Part shown: piece after piece, positions 20,717-30,056 of the stretch
How positions within the stretch are numbered: position 1 is the first letter of the stretch
Layout of the letters: each line of letters begins with the position of its first letter
Origin: Chloropicon primus
Lineage: Eukaryota > Chlorophyta > Chloropicophyceae > Chloropicales > Chloropicaceae
Reading direction: 5' to 3'
Assembly: GCA_023205875.1 (NCBI GenBank)
Contig: CP060772.1
Span: forward strand, 124,001-188,000
Length of the DNA: 64,000 nt
Made by a program: the position numbers and the translations under genes
Notes under the pieces: generated by a model
The model's database searches: none
What the model saw: only the letters and a program-made list of their open reading frames with translations
What the model was told of the DNA's origin: nothing

Positions 20717-20870
20717 GAAACTTGCGTTTGGGGTACAACTAACTTAATTTGCATGGCGCGTGGGTGGTCTATTTAATTGGAATTCATTCTTTACCACCAG
20801 ACCAGACCAGCAGCAGCAACGACAACAACGGGGAGGCTCACCTTCAAGCAAACGGCCAAGTTACATTCTA

Positions 20871-20875
20871 TTTTG
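20871..20875 (-). terminator. TGTAA poly(A) signal of Sec14-like gene
   Basis: TTACA on the plus strand is TGTAA on the coding strand, about 45 nt after the stop at 20919. Confidence 0.45.
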
Positions 20876-20918
20876 TCAATAGCATAAATATATTAATCCC
20901 TTGGCTGGCACCCAAACC

Positions 20919-22133
20919 TCAAGCGTCCTCGATGGGCGTCAGGATGTCATCACTAGCAGTGCCTCCGAAGCATTCGGGGACGAAGGAAGGGTCCATGAAC
21001 TTGCTGACGTCCTTTTGCTTGTAAGCAAAGCACATCCTCCTCCTGGTTTCCTTGGGGATAAAGTTGTGGATCAGTTTCCACGCGAGCCAAAAGATGGTCG
21101 GCGGCTTCCACAAGATGGCGGTCCCTAACCTTTCTGGAAAGTAGTTCTGCATGAGCTCCAGCATCGTCCCGAGGGCCGTCTTGTCCAGGCAATGCCCCCC
21201 AGTGTTCCTCAAATCCACGAAGACGCACATCTTCGACACCCCTCTCTCGTCGTCCATCGCGATGTGCATGATCTTGTCCGTGCAGTACTGAACAAACCTT
21301 ATCGTCTCCTCTAACGTCTGGTGCGCGACAATGTGCCTCGTGGCGACCACCTGGAAGCAGGGCGAGGCGTCAGGAGCGTCAGTTGCTTTGCAATCGTGTG
21401 CCGGCTTGCTTCCCGCGTCTCATGACGAAATGAAAGGAAGGTGACTTACCACAAGCACCGGCCTCCCGTTCCAGTCCCTCTCCTTGAGCATGAAAACTTT
21501 CTTGGCCGCCAAAGAAGTTTCTATGGTTTCGTGACGAATCCCTCCCACCGGGTTGATCTCCCTCCACCTGTAGTACTCCATCAGCATCTGAGTGGCCTGG
21601 TCAATGTCCCAGTTCCTGGCGATCAGGAACCTTCTCAGCGTGTGCTTGGACATGAACTCCTCCTTGACGGTCTCGGCACTCTCGGACAGAAAGCTGAAGC
21701 TTCCGTGAGAAATGCGCTCGATGGCCGCCATCTCTTGCATGATGTTGCTCTCCAGCCTCTCCAGGAGGTCTGTCTCCAGCTCCTCGATCTCCAACTCCGC
21801 TTCCTCCCTGAGAGAATCTTGCACGGTGCGATCCGTGTTCGACCTCCCCTTGGAAAGCAGAGCGATCCTCGAAGTGGACAGCTTTCTCAAGATGTTCTGC
21901 TGGTGCAGGAGCCTGTGCGACTTGAGGGCGAGCTCCCTATCCGCTCCACGTGCTGAATCTGCACCGACGCCATTCTCTGACCTGTGGCTGATCCTCGCGC
22001 TTGACTTCCCGATCCCAAAGCACGGGGACACGAGGGCCGAAACCTTTGGCTTCTTCTTCCCACTCATGCAGGTCACGTTCATCGCAGGCGAAGGCGGGGC
22101 CACTTCCTGGGCAAGGCTCGGGCCCTCCGCCAT
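20919..22133 (-). CDS. Sec14-like CRAL-TRIO lipid-transfer protein
   Basis: Two exons, 21450-22133 and 20919-21350 (phase 0, GTAAGT donor), 371 residues. CRAL-TRIO proteins bind or exchange phosphoinositides and other lipids. Seen: the CRAL-TRIO N-terminal helices (TLRRFLIARNWDIDQATQML), the pocket strand DWNGRPVLVV at the exon border, and the gate-helix region PERLGTAILWKPPTIFW, ending FGGTASDDIL. The first about 130 residues are basic then helical (ELEIEELETDLLERL) and likely a coiled coil. I chose the ATG at 22133 (MAEGPSL); the frame is open further upstream without convincing coding features. A separate small ORF lies in the leader at 22259-22426. Confidence 0.85.
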
Positions 22134-22258
22134 GATGGGTCCCCCCCTCTCGAAGTTCTGCAGCACACGCACCCGAAGCCGAAGCGCCGGCGGAGCGTTC
22201 CCTTCCTCCCTTCCTCCCTCTCTCTCTCTCAGCAGAACGATCGACCGCTCCTCGTTGC

Positions 22259-22426
22259 TTAGGCCCAGGTTCTCGATCTCGTGATCCTTCCCAAGACGTC
22301 TTGAGACATTCTCCTCATGAGCTGCGCGTAACGCTTGCTGAACAACCTCTTCTTCTCGGCGAGGTAAATGAAGCCGCTGCAGAACAGAATGAAGAACACC
22401 GCCTGAGCAACCGCCACGAAAAGCAT
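22259..22426 (-). CDS. Small ORF (55 aa), putative single-pass membrane peptide upstream of Sec14-like gene
   Basis: Begins ATG at 22426 and ends TAA at 22259-22261, in a different frame from the Sec14-like CDS and 125 nt before its start. The product starts MLFVAVAQAVFFILFCSGFI, a strong transmembrane or signal-anchor helix, followed by a basic tail (EKKRLFSKRYAQLMRRM). Either it is a uORF in the Sec14 mRNA, an N-terminal exon joined by an undetected splice, or an independent small gene. I do not recognise the family. No good splice donor is seen inside it. Confidence 0.4.
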   Translation of the reverse strand: MLFVAVAQAVFFILFCSGFIYLAEKKRLFSKRYAQLMRRMSQDVLGRITRSRTWA

Positions 22427-23136
22427 TGACGACTACCCTCTCCCAAGCTAGCACGCGCCAAATCACACCAATGCAAAACGGAAAACAGAGCGAGGATGAA
22501 GGGTCAGGGTCCACGAGGTCCGCATACACCGATGACAACGACCGTCGGTTACATCACGAGCACAAAGCCACACATGCCGCTTCCTGACGAATGCTTCCTC
22601 CCCAGGGAGGGAAGTAGAAGATTGTGGGAGCCCATAGAGGTCACAAAGTTCCTACCTTTTCAAGATGAACCGCCTCGTGGTCAAGTGCTTCTGGCGCGCC
22701 CCTCCCCTCCTCCTCCTCCATCTTCTCTCGAGGCGATGAAACCGAGGAGGAGGATTTAAAAATTTTGCTCGCTCGTCGAAAACGAGAATGGGACGAAACC
22801 GTCGTCCATTAGCGGCGAAGGGCGACAGCGGGAGGACGTAACCGGAGAAGGGAGCACCGTCATAACGTTCCTCGTCTCTTTATCTTTCGAACGAGCCTTC
22901 GCTTGAGAAAGATGCCGCTCTAGTGAGAATTGAAGAGACGGAAATGATGATAATCCACGTCTCATGCAGTGTCCATCCTGTCGCGGCGATGGGCGAGCGC
23001 GGAAGGACGTAACCGGAGGAGGGAGCGTGTTTTTAGTCTTCCTCGTTTCTTGATTTTTCCATCGAGCGGTCGCTTGAGAAAGATGACGCTCTAGTGAGGA
23101 TTGGAGAGACGGAAACGTGAGGGCTTGTTTGTGACG
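22427..23136. repeat. Divergent promoter region with 171-bp tandem duplication
   Basis: Two diverged copies, about 22812-22942 and 22983-23118 (period 171). Shared words are AGGACGTAACCGGAG near the start and TCGCTTGAGAAAGATG plus CGCTCTAGTGAG near the end. Copy 1 contains ATCTTTCGAACGAGCC, a recurrent-element core. The second copy ends just before the 2OG-oxygenase ATG. Confidence 0.75.
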
Positions 23137-24436
23137 ATGGCGGCGTCCTTTGCCCGAGGTCGATGTGTCGGGAGTGATCTGCTGCGGCCAATCACGCGGC
23201 GGCTGTTTCCTCCTCCTTTGTCATCGCCATCGACCTCAAGGTTCTCGTTGAGTTTGAGCACGGCGACCGAGGCTGGGCACCCGCTGAGGGTCATCAGCCT
23301 CGAAGGGCTTGGTTTGGACACTTCGGGAGCGTGGAAGCAAGGTTAGTGGCGACGTGCAACTCCTCTCTCTCTCTCTCTCTCTCTCTCTTCCCTTTCTTCC
23401 TCCCTCATTCTCCTCGAGTCTCCTCGGCGTTGTTGCTGACCGGCGTCGTGCAGTGGTTCACCAAGTCCAGGGCGTGTTCGAGGAGTCTCGGGCCACGGGG
23501 CTGGCTTGCTTTTACTTGGACGCGGGTTCCATCGTCCCGAAAGAGAGCATTGCTCGCGGGTACGAAAACTTGAAGGCTTTTCACGGCCTGAGCGACGAGG
23601 TGAAGGTCAAGTACCACAGCACCAGGTCGAGAATCAGTCGAGGGTGGGTTCCGCTCTTCGAAGAGCCGGCGTACGAGCAGAAAGTCTCGCACGTCGAGGC
23701 CTTCGATCTGGGGATGGAGGTCTCAGAGGAGGACGCCGCGGGAGACCCAGGAATTGGACCTAACGTTTGGCCAAGCGAGCTCAAAAGTTTCCGGAAAGAG
23801 GTGTACGGGCTTTACCAGGAGCTGACGGACGTTTCGGACGTTCTCTTCAGAATCTTTGCGCACGCTTTGGAGCTGGAGGACTTGGACTCCCTCGGCAGGC
23901 ATTCCACCACAAAGGCCCGGAGCGTGATGAGGCTGCTTCGGTATCCTCCTGAAACCGTCCAGGTGGTGGTGCAGGACGACGGCAAGGACATCGGGATCAG
24001 CGCGCACACCGATTTCGAATGCTTTACTTTGATTCACCAGTCGGCCAAGGGGCTCCAGGTGCTCGGTGCTGACGGCAGGTGGGTGGAGGTGCCGCCCCTG
24101 CCCGACAGCGATACTTCGTTCGTGGTCTTAATTGGGGACATGCTCGAATGCTGGACGAACGGGGAGCTTTTAGCAACGCCTCACCGAGTCGTGAGGCCAA
24201 AGGACGGGAGAGAGCGAATGTCCTTGATCCGCTTCAACGGTTTGGACAACGACACCCTCGTGCTTCCATTTCCTAAGTTTGGGAAACCGAAGCCAAAGTA
24301 CGAGCGTGGCATTCGGCAGGGCGATCACCTTCAGGAGGCGGCGGACAAGGCGCAGAAAAACACTGAGCGCTTGTTGGAAAAGGGGGATCTTCCTCCTTCC
24401 AAGTACTCGGCTCAGAATTCAGCCAAGACTCTGTGA
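23137..24436 (+). CDS. Isopenicillin-N-synthase-like 2OG-Fe(II) dioxygenase, organelle-targeted
   Basis: Two exons, 23137-23341 and 23454-24436 (phase 1), 395 residues. The intron has GTTAGT, a (CT)n tract and GTCGTGCAG. The C-terminal half carries the iron triad: HTDFE (His and Asp) and TPHRVV (His), plus the 2OG-binding RMSL. The layout matches plant DOX-class enzymes (gibberellin, flavonoid or thymine-7-hydroxylase-like); substrate unknown. The first about 45 residues (MAASFARGRCVGSDLLRPIT and on) are basic and Ser-rich without acids, like a mitochondrial or plastid transit peptide. A TGTAA lies 47 nt past the stop. Confidence 0.88.
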
Positions 24437-24482
24437 TCACCAGCACGCACGGTCGCGTCGGTTCACATGACTCTGAAAAGAA

Positions 24483-24487
24483 TGTAA
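24483..24487 (+). terminator. TGTAA poly(A) signal
   Basis: 47 nt after the 2OG-oxygenase stop codon, in the short convergent gap to the SCAMP gene. Confidence 0.45.
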
Positions 24488-24644
24488 CGTTTCTTACATT
24501 TTGGTTTTGTCTGTTCCTTCGAGGAAAGTAAATGCTGTCCATTCCGCTCCCCCCCCTGCCTCTCTTTCACTTGCAGGTTCTGTGTGTCCCAGAGTGTTCT
24601 CGAGTCCTCGCCGCCGTCTCCGTGTGCTCACCGCCGCCGTTCGG

Positions 24645-25709
24645 TTACACCCTGCTCACCACGGCCTTGGCGAGCGTGCCCTTGACCTCAGCTGGATCAG
24701 CCCGGCCCCTGAAGGTGCTGTAAGCCACCTTCATACAGTACAGGGACAAGAGTCCCTCCAAGGCCCACAAGATAACACCGATGAGATAAAAGATCCCAAG
24801 GACAGAGTTCTCGTTGAAGGCCTCCGCCATGGACATGAGGCCAGTGTAAGACCACTGGACGCCCACCGGAGGGCCGAAGAAGCACCAGACGCACCAAAGG
24901 ATGTGCACCGAGTAAAAGACGAAGAACATGAAGTAGGTGAGGGCCCTGTCCTTCTGGGCTGCAGTGTACAAGCGCATGTACCAAAGCAAGAAGGCAAAAG
25001 GGACGCCGGTGACCATGTAAATGATGGAGAGCAACCACGCTTGCAGGATCTTGTGATCGTCGTGGGCGTCCTGGCCGGCTCCAAAGAGGGCAGCCGTGGT
25101 GGCCAAACACTGCCAAGCAAAGCAGAAGGCCTCGCCAACGTACGAGACGTAGACCATCTTGACAGAATTTTGCAGTGGCCCTGGGATGTCAGCAGCGATG
25201 TCGTGCCTAAGGATTGGGCAGCATGGCGGCCAGTTCTTTGGCGCAAAAAGCTGTCCCGAAGCCTTGAGCCTCGATTCCAAGTCCTTCAACTCCTTCTCCT
25301 TCATGCTGAGCTCCTGCTCGCGAGCCTCCAGGTTCTGCTCCCTCTTCTTCAAAATATCGCCGTCCACGGCAGACGATCCTGCACCTCCAGAGGAAGCCAC
25401 TCCGCCGCCAAAGGCTCCGCCTGGCTTGAAGGCTCCGATGCCTCCTCCGCCCCACGCACCAGAAGACGCCTTGAGTTGAGTTGAGTTGAGTTCCAGTCGA
25501 CGACGAAGACGACGCAGAGGCAGTGGTGAGGGTCAGTCCGTTGAGGATCAAACTCGGATGCAACGTGAAACATTCAGGAGACAGAGAGAGACAGGGACAA
25601 AGGTTTCTTAGCCCGTCTTCCTCTCTTCTGGGTCCTTTGTTTCTTCCTGAAAACTGTGGCTTACCTCCTTGCTGGTGCTTGGCTCAGGTTTGAAAGGGTT
25701 GTCCGACAT
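24645..25709 (-). CDS. Secretory carrier-associated membrane protein (SCAMP)
   Basis: Two exons, 25665-25709 (15 codons) and 24645-25469, phase 0, 289 residues. SCAMPs are four-span proteins of the trans-Golgi and endosomes. Exon 1 encodes MSDNPFKPEPSTSKE, with the N-terminal NPF that binds EH-domain proteins; it is easily missed because of its size. Exon 2 gives a Gly-rich linker, a heptad coiled coil (LEAREQELSMKEKELKDLE), the SCAMP hallmark NWPPCCPILRHDI, and four transmembrane helices. The intron contains a TTGAG pentamer repeat next to the acceptor. Confidence 0.93.
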
Positions 25710-26840
25710 GTTTTCTGTTTCCAAAAAAGGAGGTTATCGGGCAAGCGTTGCGTGATCCAATCGACTTGAAAGGATCAAAACGTCCTTGTAGTCCTTTGAG
25801 ACGAGCCGCAGAAAGAAAAATAAGACAACACCCACAAACGACGTCAGCTCCTCCTCAAACACCTTTCTTGATGGGGAGTCCAAAGAGAGAGAGGAAGAGA
25901 GAGAGAGCAAGGGACGATCTTTCCATCCGTTTCCCGAAACCTCACACCCTCCACCGCCCTCCTGCCCCTCCACCCCTCCCTCCTCCCCTCCACCAAGGCC
26001 AAGACCTTGGTCTCCTCGAGCCAAAAGAGGGAAACCACGCAAGTTCTCAGCCCCTGGGCCACCAAATCACTCGAGTAAAGTGTCTTTGGAAAGAGCAAGA
26101 GCCAAATGCGATGATCAGGCCATCCCCCTGTCACATCACGTCCCGTCCCTTGCGCTACCTTCACGAGCAAGACTCACCTCAGAGTCGGCCGTCAGTCGGG
26201 CCAAAATCTTTTGGTTTTCTGTTCCTTGAAAAATGAGCAAACCCTAAGATGGTTGAAATGGGTGTAAATTAAACGCTCCCTCGGCAGCGACGACGAAGGC
26301 GCAGAGACCCTTCCCTTTGCGGAGCTCTTGGGAACGAAGGGCGAAGGATAAAGCGGAGAGTGGCGGGTCAAACGAAAGAGCATCTCGAGATCTTTCCAAC
26401 GACACCTCCATCGACCCATTTGGTGCTCGGAGTGGTCGAGGAGAACCTATTGGAGGACTTGGTCTCCAGGAAAACTGAAAGTGTTGTCACTTTGACCTTA
26501 TCTTGAGATTTGGTGGTGAGTGAGGGAAGAGAAGGGATTGAGTGACAGCTCAAACAAAAGATCTTCTCCAGATCTTTCCGTAGAGCCCTCGCTCGACCCA
26601 TTTGGTGCTCGGAGTGGTCGAGGAGAACCTATTGGAGGACTTGGTCTCCAGGAAAACTGAAAGTGTTGTCACTTTGACCTTATCTTGAGATTTGGTGGTG
26701 AGTGAGGGAAGAGAAGGGATTGAGTGACAGCTCAAACAAAAGATCTTCTCCAGATCTTTCCGTAGAGCCCTCGCTCGACCCATTTGGTGCTCGGAGTGGT
26801 CGAGGAGACTCCCGTCACGAATCATTGGCCTCACCTCATC
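25710..26840. repeat. Divergent promoter region (SCAMP / DDA1) with 182-bp tandem duplication
   Basis: A unit containing TTGGTGCTCGGAGTGGTCGA and AGATCTTTCC is repeated with period 182: TGGTGCTCGG starts at 26421, 26603 and 26785, so there are two full copies and one partial. The recurrent element appears at about 26085, 26390-26440, 26570-26620 and 26752-26805. The two full copies are nearly identical. No gene is seen. Confidence 0.85.
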
Positions 26841-27465
26841 ATGAAGGGATGTGGCTCCACGCTGGTGGGTGCTGGTGGTGGGAAGGGCGAGAGCGCGTGT
26901 TATGTGATGGGAGGCTTCCCCAGCCGGAACACGGAAAACTTCAGCAACTTGGCCTCAAGCAGCTCCAGGACAACTCCAGGTAAGTGCGGTTCGTCCGGTC
27001 CGGCCGGTCACGCACAACGTCGTGTGACTCCCTTCCCCTCCTCCTCCTTCTGCTGCCTCGTGTCTGTCTGTTCTAACCCTCTCCATCTCTCCATCTCTCC
27101 TTCTCTCCTTCTCTCCTTCTGAAACACCTCAAGCCGGTGGCGGTGGCGGTTCCTCGACGATGACGACGACGGTATCGGAGGATGCCTCCAGCTTGACTTG
27201 GGGCACGGCGAGTCAGCAAACCAACTTCGACACTTACATCGCGACGCATGACAGGGCAAGCTTGCCCAAGGATCAGGTCATTGGTACCGAGAAGGTGAAC
27301 GTGTTGCTGAAGCACTTTTACGATATTGGGGAGAGGCAAAAACACGGCGGAGGAGGGGAGAGCCCAGAGAAGAACGCGTCGTCGAGGGCCAAGGGAAAGG
27401 GGAAGGCGAAGAAGAGGATCGGCTCGGAGATGGCCTCAACCAGGGAGATGAAGAAGAGGAAGTAG
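26841..27465 (+). CDS. DDA1: DDA1-like subunit of CUL4-DDB1 ubiquitin ligase
   Basis: Two exons, 26841-26979 and 27134-27465 (phase 1), 156 residues. DDA1 binds DDB1 and helps CRL4 ligases such as the COP10-DET1-DDB1 complex. The conserved DDA1 pattern is visible: MGGFPSRNTENFSNL near the N-terminus (compare LP..N..NFS in DDA1) and the hallmark QVIGTEKVNVLLKHFYD in exon 2 (compare TEKTNILLRYL). The tail is Lys-rich and disordered. The GGTGGCGGT repeat at the start of exon 2 codes a Gly linker. Family call is from motif similarity over a short protein. Confidence 0.75.
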
Positions 27466-27522
27466 GGGAGTGAGAAAACAATTGTTGCTCCTTTTTTGTT
27501 TGTTTGTATCTTCCAGGTTCAG

Positions 27523-27527
27523 TTACA
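27523..27527 (-). terminator. TGTAA poly(A) signal of RRP8
   Basis: TTACA on the plus strand, about 82 nt downstream of the RRP8 stop in the convergent gap with DDA1. Confidence 0.4.
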
Positions 27528-27608
27528 ATAGAAATAAGAATATATATACTGTATGAGAATGATGACTTATCCCATCACACTCTCTGTAAGTAGATACAGA
27601 GTGCCGCA

Positions 27609-29068
27609 TCACCTCTTCTTGTACACGCAGGAGCTCAGCTTGGGCCAGCTGGCGACGAGATCCTGCGGCGAAGAACTCTTTCCCGCCTCGTTCGCCTTGC
27701 CCTTGCCCTGCCCATGCTTCTCAAAGACGTACGTTACGAACATCTTGTTGGAGTTGTCGTGCTTGAGGAGCTTGAAGTTCAAATCCGAACAGATTCTTTT
27801 CACAAAGTCGGAGTTCCTCGTGTCTCCTCCCTTCACCTTTGAGTACCGGGACCTGACCTCCGCAATCCACAGCGTCCCGTTCGCCTTGAGGCATCGCTCC
27901 GCTTCCCTCAGGAACAGCGGATAGTCGTTGCCCATCAGAGCCAAACAGAAGATCGCGATATCGCAGCACCCGCTCTCCAGGGGGACCTTGGCCATGTTGC
28001 AGGCCACAACCCTCGGGTTCTTCGAGACCAAGTCGAACGAGTGGCACTCGACCACTGCGGCAGAGGACGACGACTTGGAAAAGTGGAGCGAAACCTCCGC
28101 GTCGCCGCAACCGAAATCCGCGACGCGGAGCGGCTCGCCGCCCTGTTTCTTGTGCTGCTGCCGCGCCCTGTTCTGGATAAACTTGATGGCAACGTCGACT
28201 GGTCGAACAGGCCAGTGCTCCGTTTGGGTCTGGAACCCCAAGTGGTAGTTGTCAAACATTTTGTCGTCCTTCTGCATCATTTCAAACGCTTCTCTGCCGC
28301 TGCAGGTGTACAACTTCTCGTTCAGCCACCTGAATTGAGAGCCTTGCAGCCGGTTGCGCATCTTTTCCAGAAGATTGGGCTTCTTTCCATTCGGCCTCGT
28401 CTCCTCTTTCGATTTCGGCCTCGTCGAGTCCTTCGCCTCACTTCCAAGCCGCGGAGAAGGCTTGCTTCTCCCGGCATCGGGAGCGTTCCTCTTCGCCCCC
28501 GCAGACTCTTTCCCCTTTCGTGCCTCCTTCCCTCTCTTCGACTTTCCAAGCTTGGACCCGCTGGCATCCCGATAGCCACCTCCCTTGGCACCGGGACCAT
28601 TATTACCGTCCTCCCTCTTCCCTCTTCCCTCCCTGCCGGAACAATCGCCGCCGCTCTCGCCAGACCTCCCCGCGTTTGGCGTCTCCTCCCCTGGTGAGCG
28701 AGGAGAAGAGAAGCATGGCCGAGACACATCCATCCAAGTGAGCGAATGGCAACCCTGGTCAGTCCAAAACCAAAACCAAAACAACAACAACAACAACACA
28801 GTCCGCTCCAACCAAAGTCTGCGAGCTTACCTTCCGGGCTCTCAAAGTCCGGTACGGTGAGGAGCAAGTTCGATGCAATGTCCTTTCGAAGCTTCTTCTT
28901 CTTCCTCTTGATCTGCTGGTGCCGGGTGTTCCTCTCCCTCTTCTTCATCTCCTTCTCCTTCAACCGCAACTCCTCCTCCTCCGCCGCCGCGTCGTCCTCC
29001 TCCTCCACTGGCACAGGACGCCTCTGCTGCTGCTGCTGTTGATGACGTTGACGATGATGTTGCATCAT
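27609..29068 (-). CDS. RRP8: Ribosomal RNA-processing protein 8 (rRNA adenine-N1 methyltransferase)
   Basis: Two exons, 28831-29068 and 27609-28690 (phase 1), 439 residues. Rrp8/nucleomethylin makes m1A in large-subunit rRNA in the nucleolus. Exon 1 is basic and coiled, starting with a His/Gln run. Exon 2 has a Lys/Gly-rich linker and the methyltransferase: LNEKLYTCSGREAFEMMQ, FDNYHLGFQTQTEHWP, SAM-binding VADFGCGDAEV, VACNMAKVPLESGCCDIAIF, and CLALMGNDYPLFLREAERC, all family hallmarks. A TGTAA (TTACA at 27523) lies about 82 nt past the stop. Divergent from the Myb gene. Confidence 0.93.
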
Positions 29069-30056
29069 GACTCAATCACTCTCAAGACTCCGTCCACTGG
29101 GTCCTCGGCATCAAATGAGACCGAACAAAAACTCCTTCCAGTCCCAAACCCCCTCCGCTCTGCCTCTCCCTCCCCTCAGTCCTCGTTGCTCAAGGCCTCT
29201 CTGCAGACCCAATCTTGAACCAGGTCCCTCGATCAATCCGGAAGCCAAATGGGTCGAGCGAGGGCTCGTTCGAAAGAGAAAGAGACGATATTGCAATCAC
29301 TCAAGCGCTTCACACCTTCTCCTCCCTCTCTCGTCACTGAATTCGTCCCAGAAGCGGAGTGATTCAGCCGCCAGTTTCCGCAGAGCAAATCTTGAAACAC
29401 TCGAGTCTAATCGATCACTCCGAGCGCCAAATGGGTCAACCAAGGTATCGTTGGAAAGATATCGATCTCTTGTTTCGTAATCTCGAGTCTCCTTCACCCT
29501 CCACTCCCTCCCTCTGCCGCCAGACCTCGCCAACGCGCTCTCCCTCCGTCCCCCTCCCTCCGCTGAGCCGTATGCCTCCAGTTGTGGAGGTCTCTCTGGC
29601 GAGGGACGAAAGGAGAAGGGCAGCGCGTTCGAGGGCGAGGAGGGCGGAGGAGGGGAGGGAAGGGGTCGAGTGACGGATCACACGAAAGATCATCTCGCGA
29701 GCTTTCCAAAGACACCTTGTTCGCTTCGTTTGGCGCTCGGAGTGATCGATTAGACTCGAGTGTTTCAGGATTTGAAGCAGAAACCACCTGAGAGGCCTGC
29801 CTTGTCGAGGACGGTGACGACGAGGACGGCGACGAGAGGAGAAGAGGAAGGTGTCATACGAATCTTTGACTTGCGGGCTTTCGATTGGTGTATCGCTTGC
29901 CTGATTTGGTTTCCGCTAGCGGCGGAGTGGACTTTTGTTCCAGAAAGGGAAGGAGAAACCATCTGAGAGGTGAGCCCTGTGCCATGGTGGAGGGAGTGAA
30001 TGGAGTTTAGGTTTGTTTTTCTTCCGGTTCCATTGAAGCGTTTGTGTTAGAAGGGG
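29069..30056. promoter_or_regulatory. Divergent promoter region (RRP8 / Myb) rich in recurrent elements
   Basis: Holds recurrent elements at about 29225-29285, 29408-29465 and 29665-29750, the fold-back structure described separately, and a block (about 29760-29930) that is the inverted match of 7125-7290. No gene is seen. Confidence 0.7.
29393..29767. mobile_element. Fold-back / MITE-like element with about 39-bp perfect terminal inverted repeats
   Basis: Left end 29393 onward and the reverse complement of the right end (to 29767) are identical for about 39 nt, starting TGAAACACTCGAGTCTAATC and including ACTCCGAGCGCCAAA. They stay similar through the GGAAAG core. Similarity continues weakly outside these limits, so exact ends and a target-site duplication are not clear. 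The interior matches, inverted, the block at 17079-17378. It codes for nothing recognisable. It could be a non-autonomous DNA element or an inverted duplication of a promoter module. Confidence 0.6.

Noticed and set aside
26702-26983. ORF overlapping the second 182-bp copy and DDA1 exon 1
   Set aside because: A different frame matches DDA1, and the upstream part is promoter repeat.
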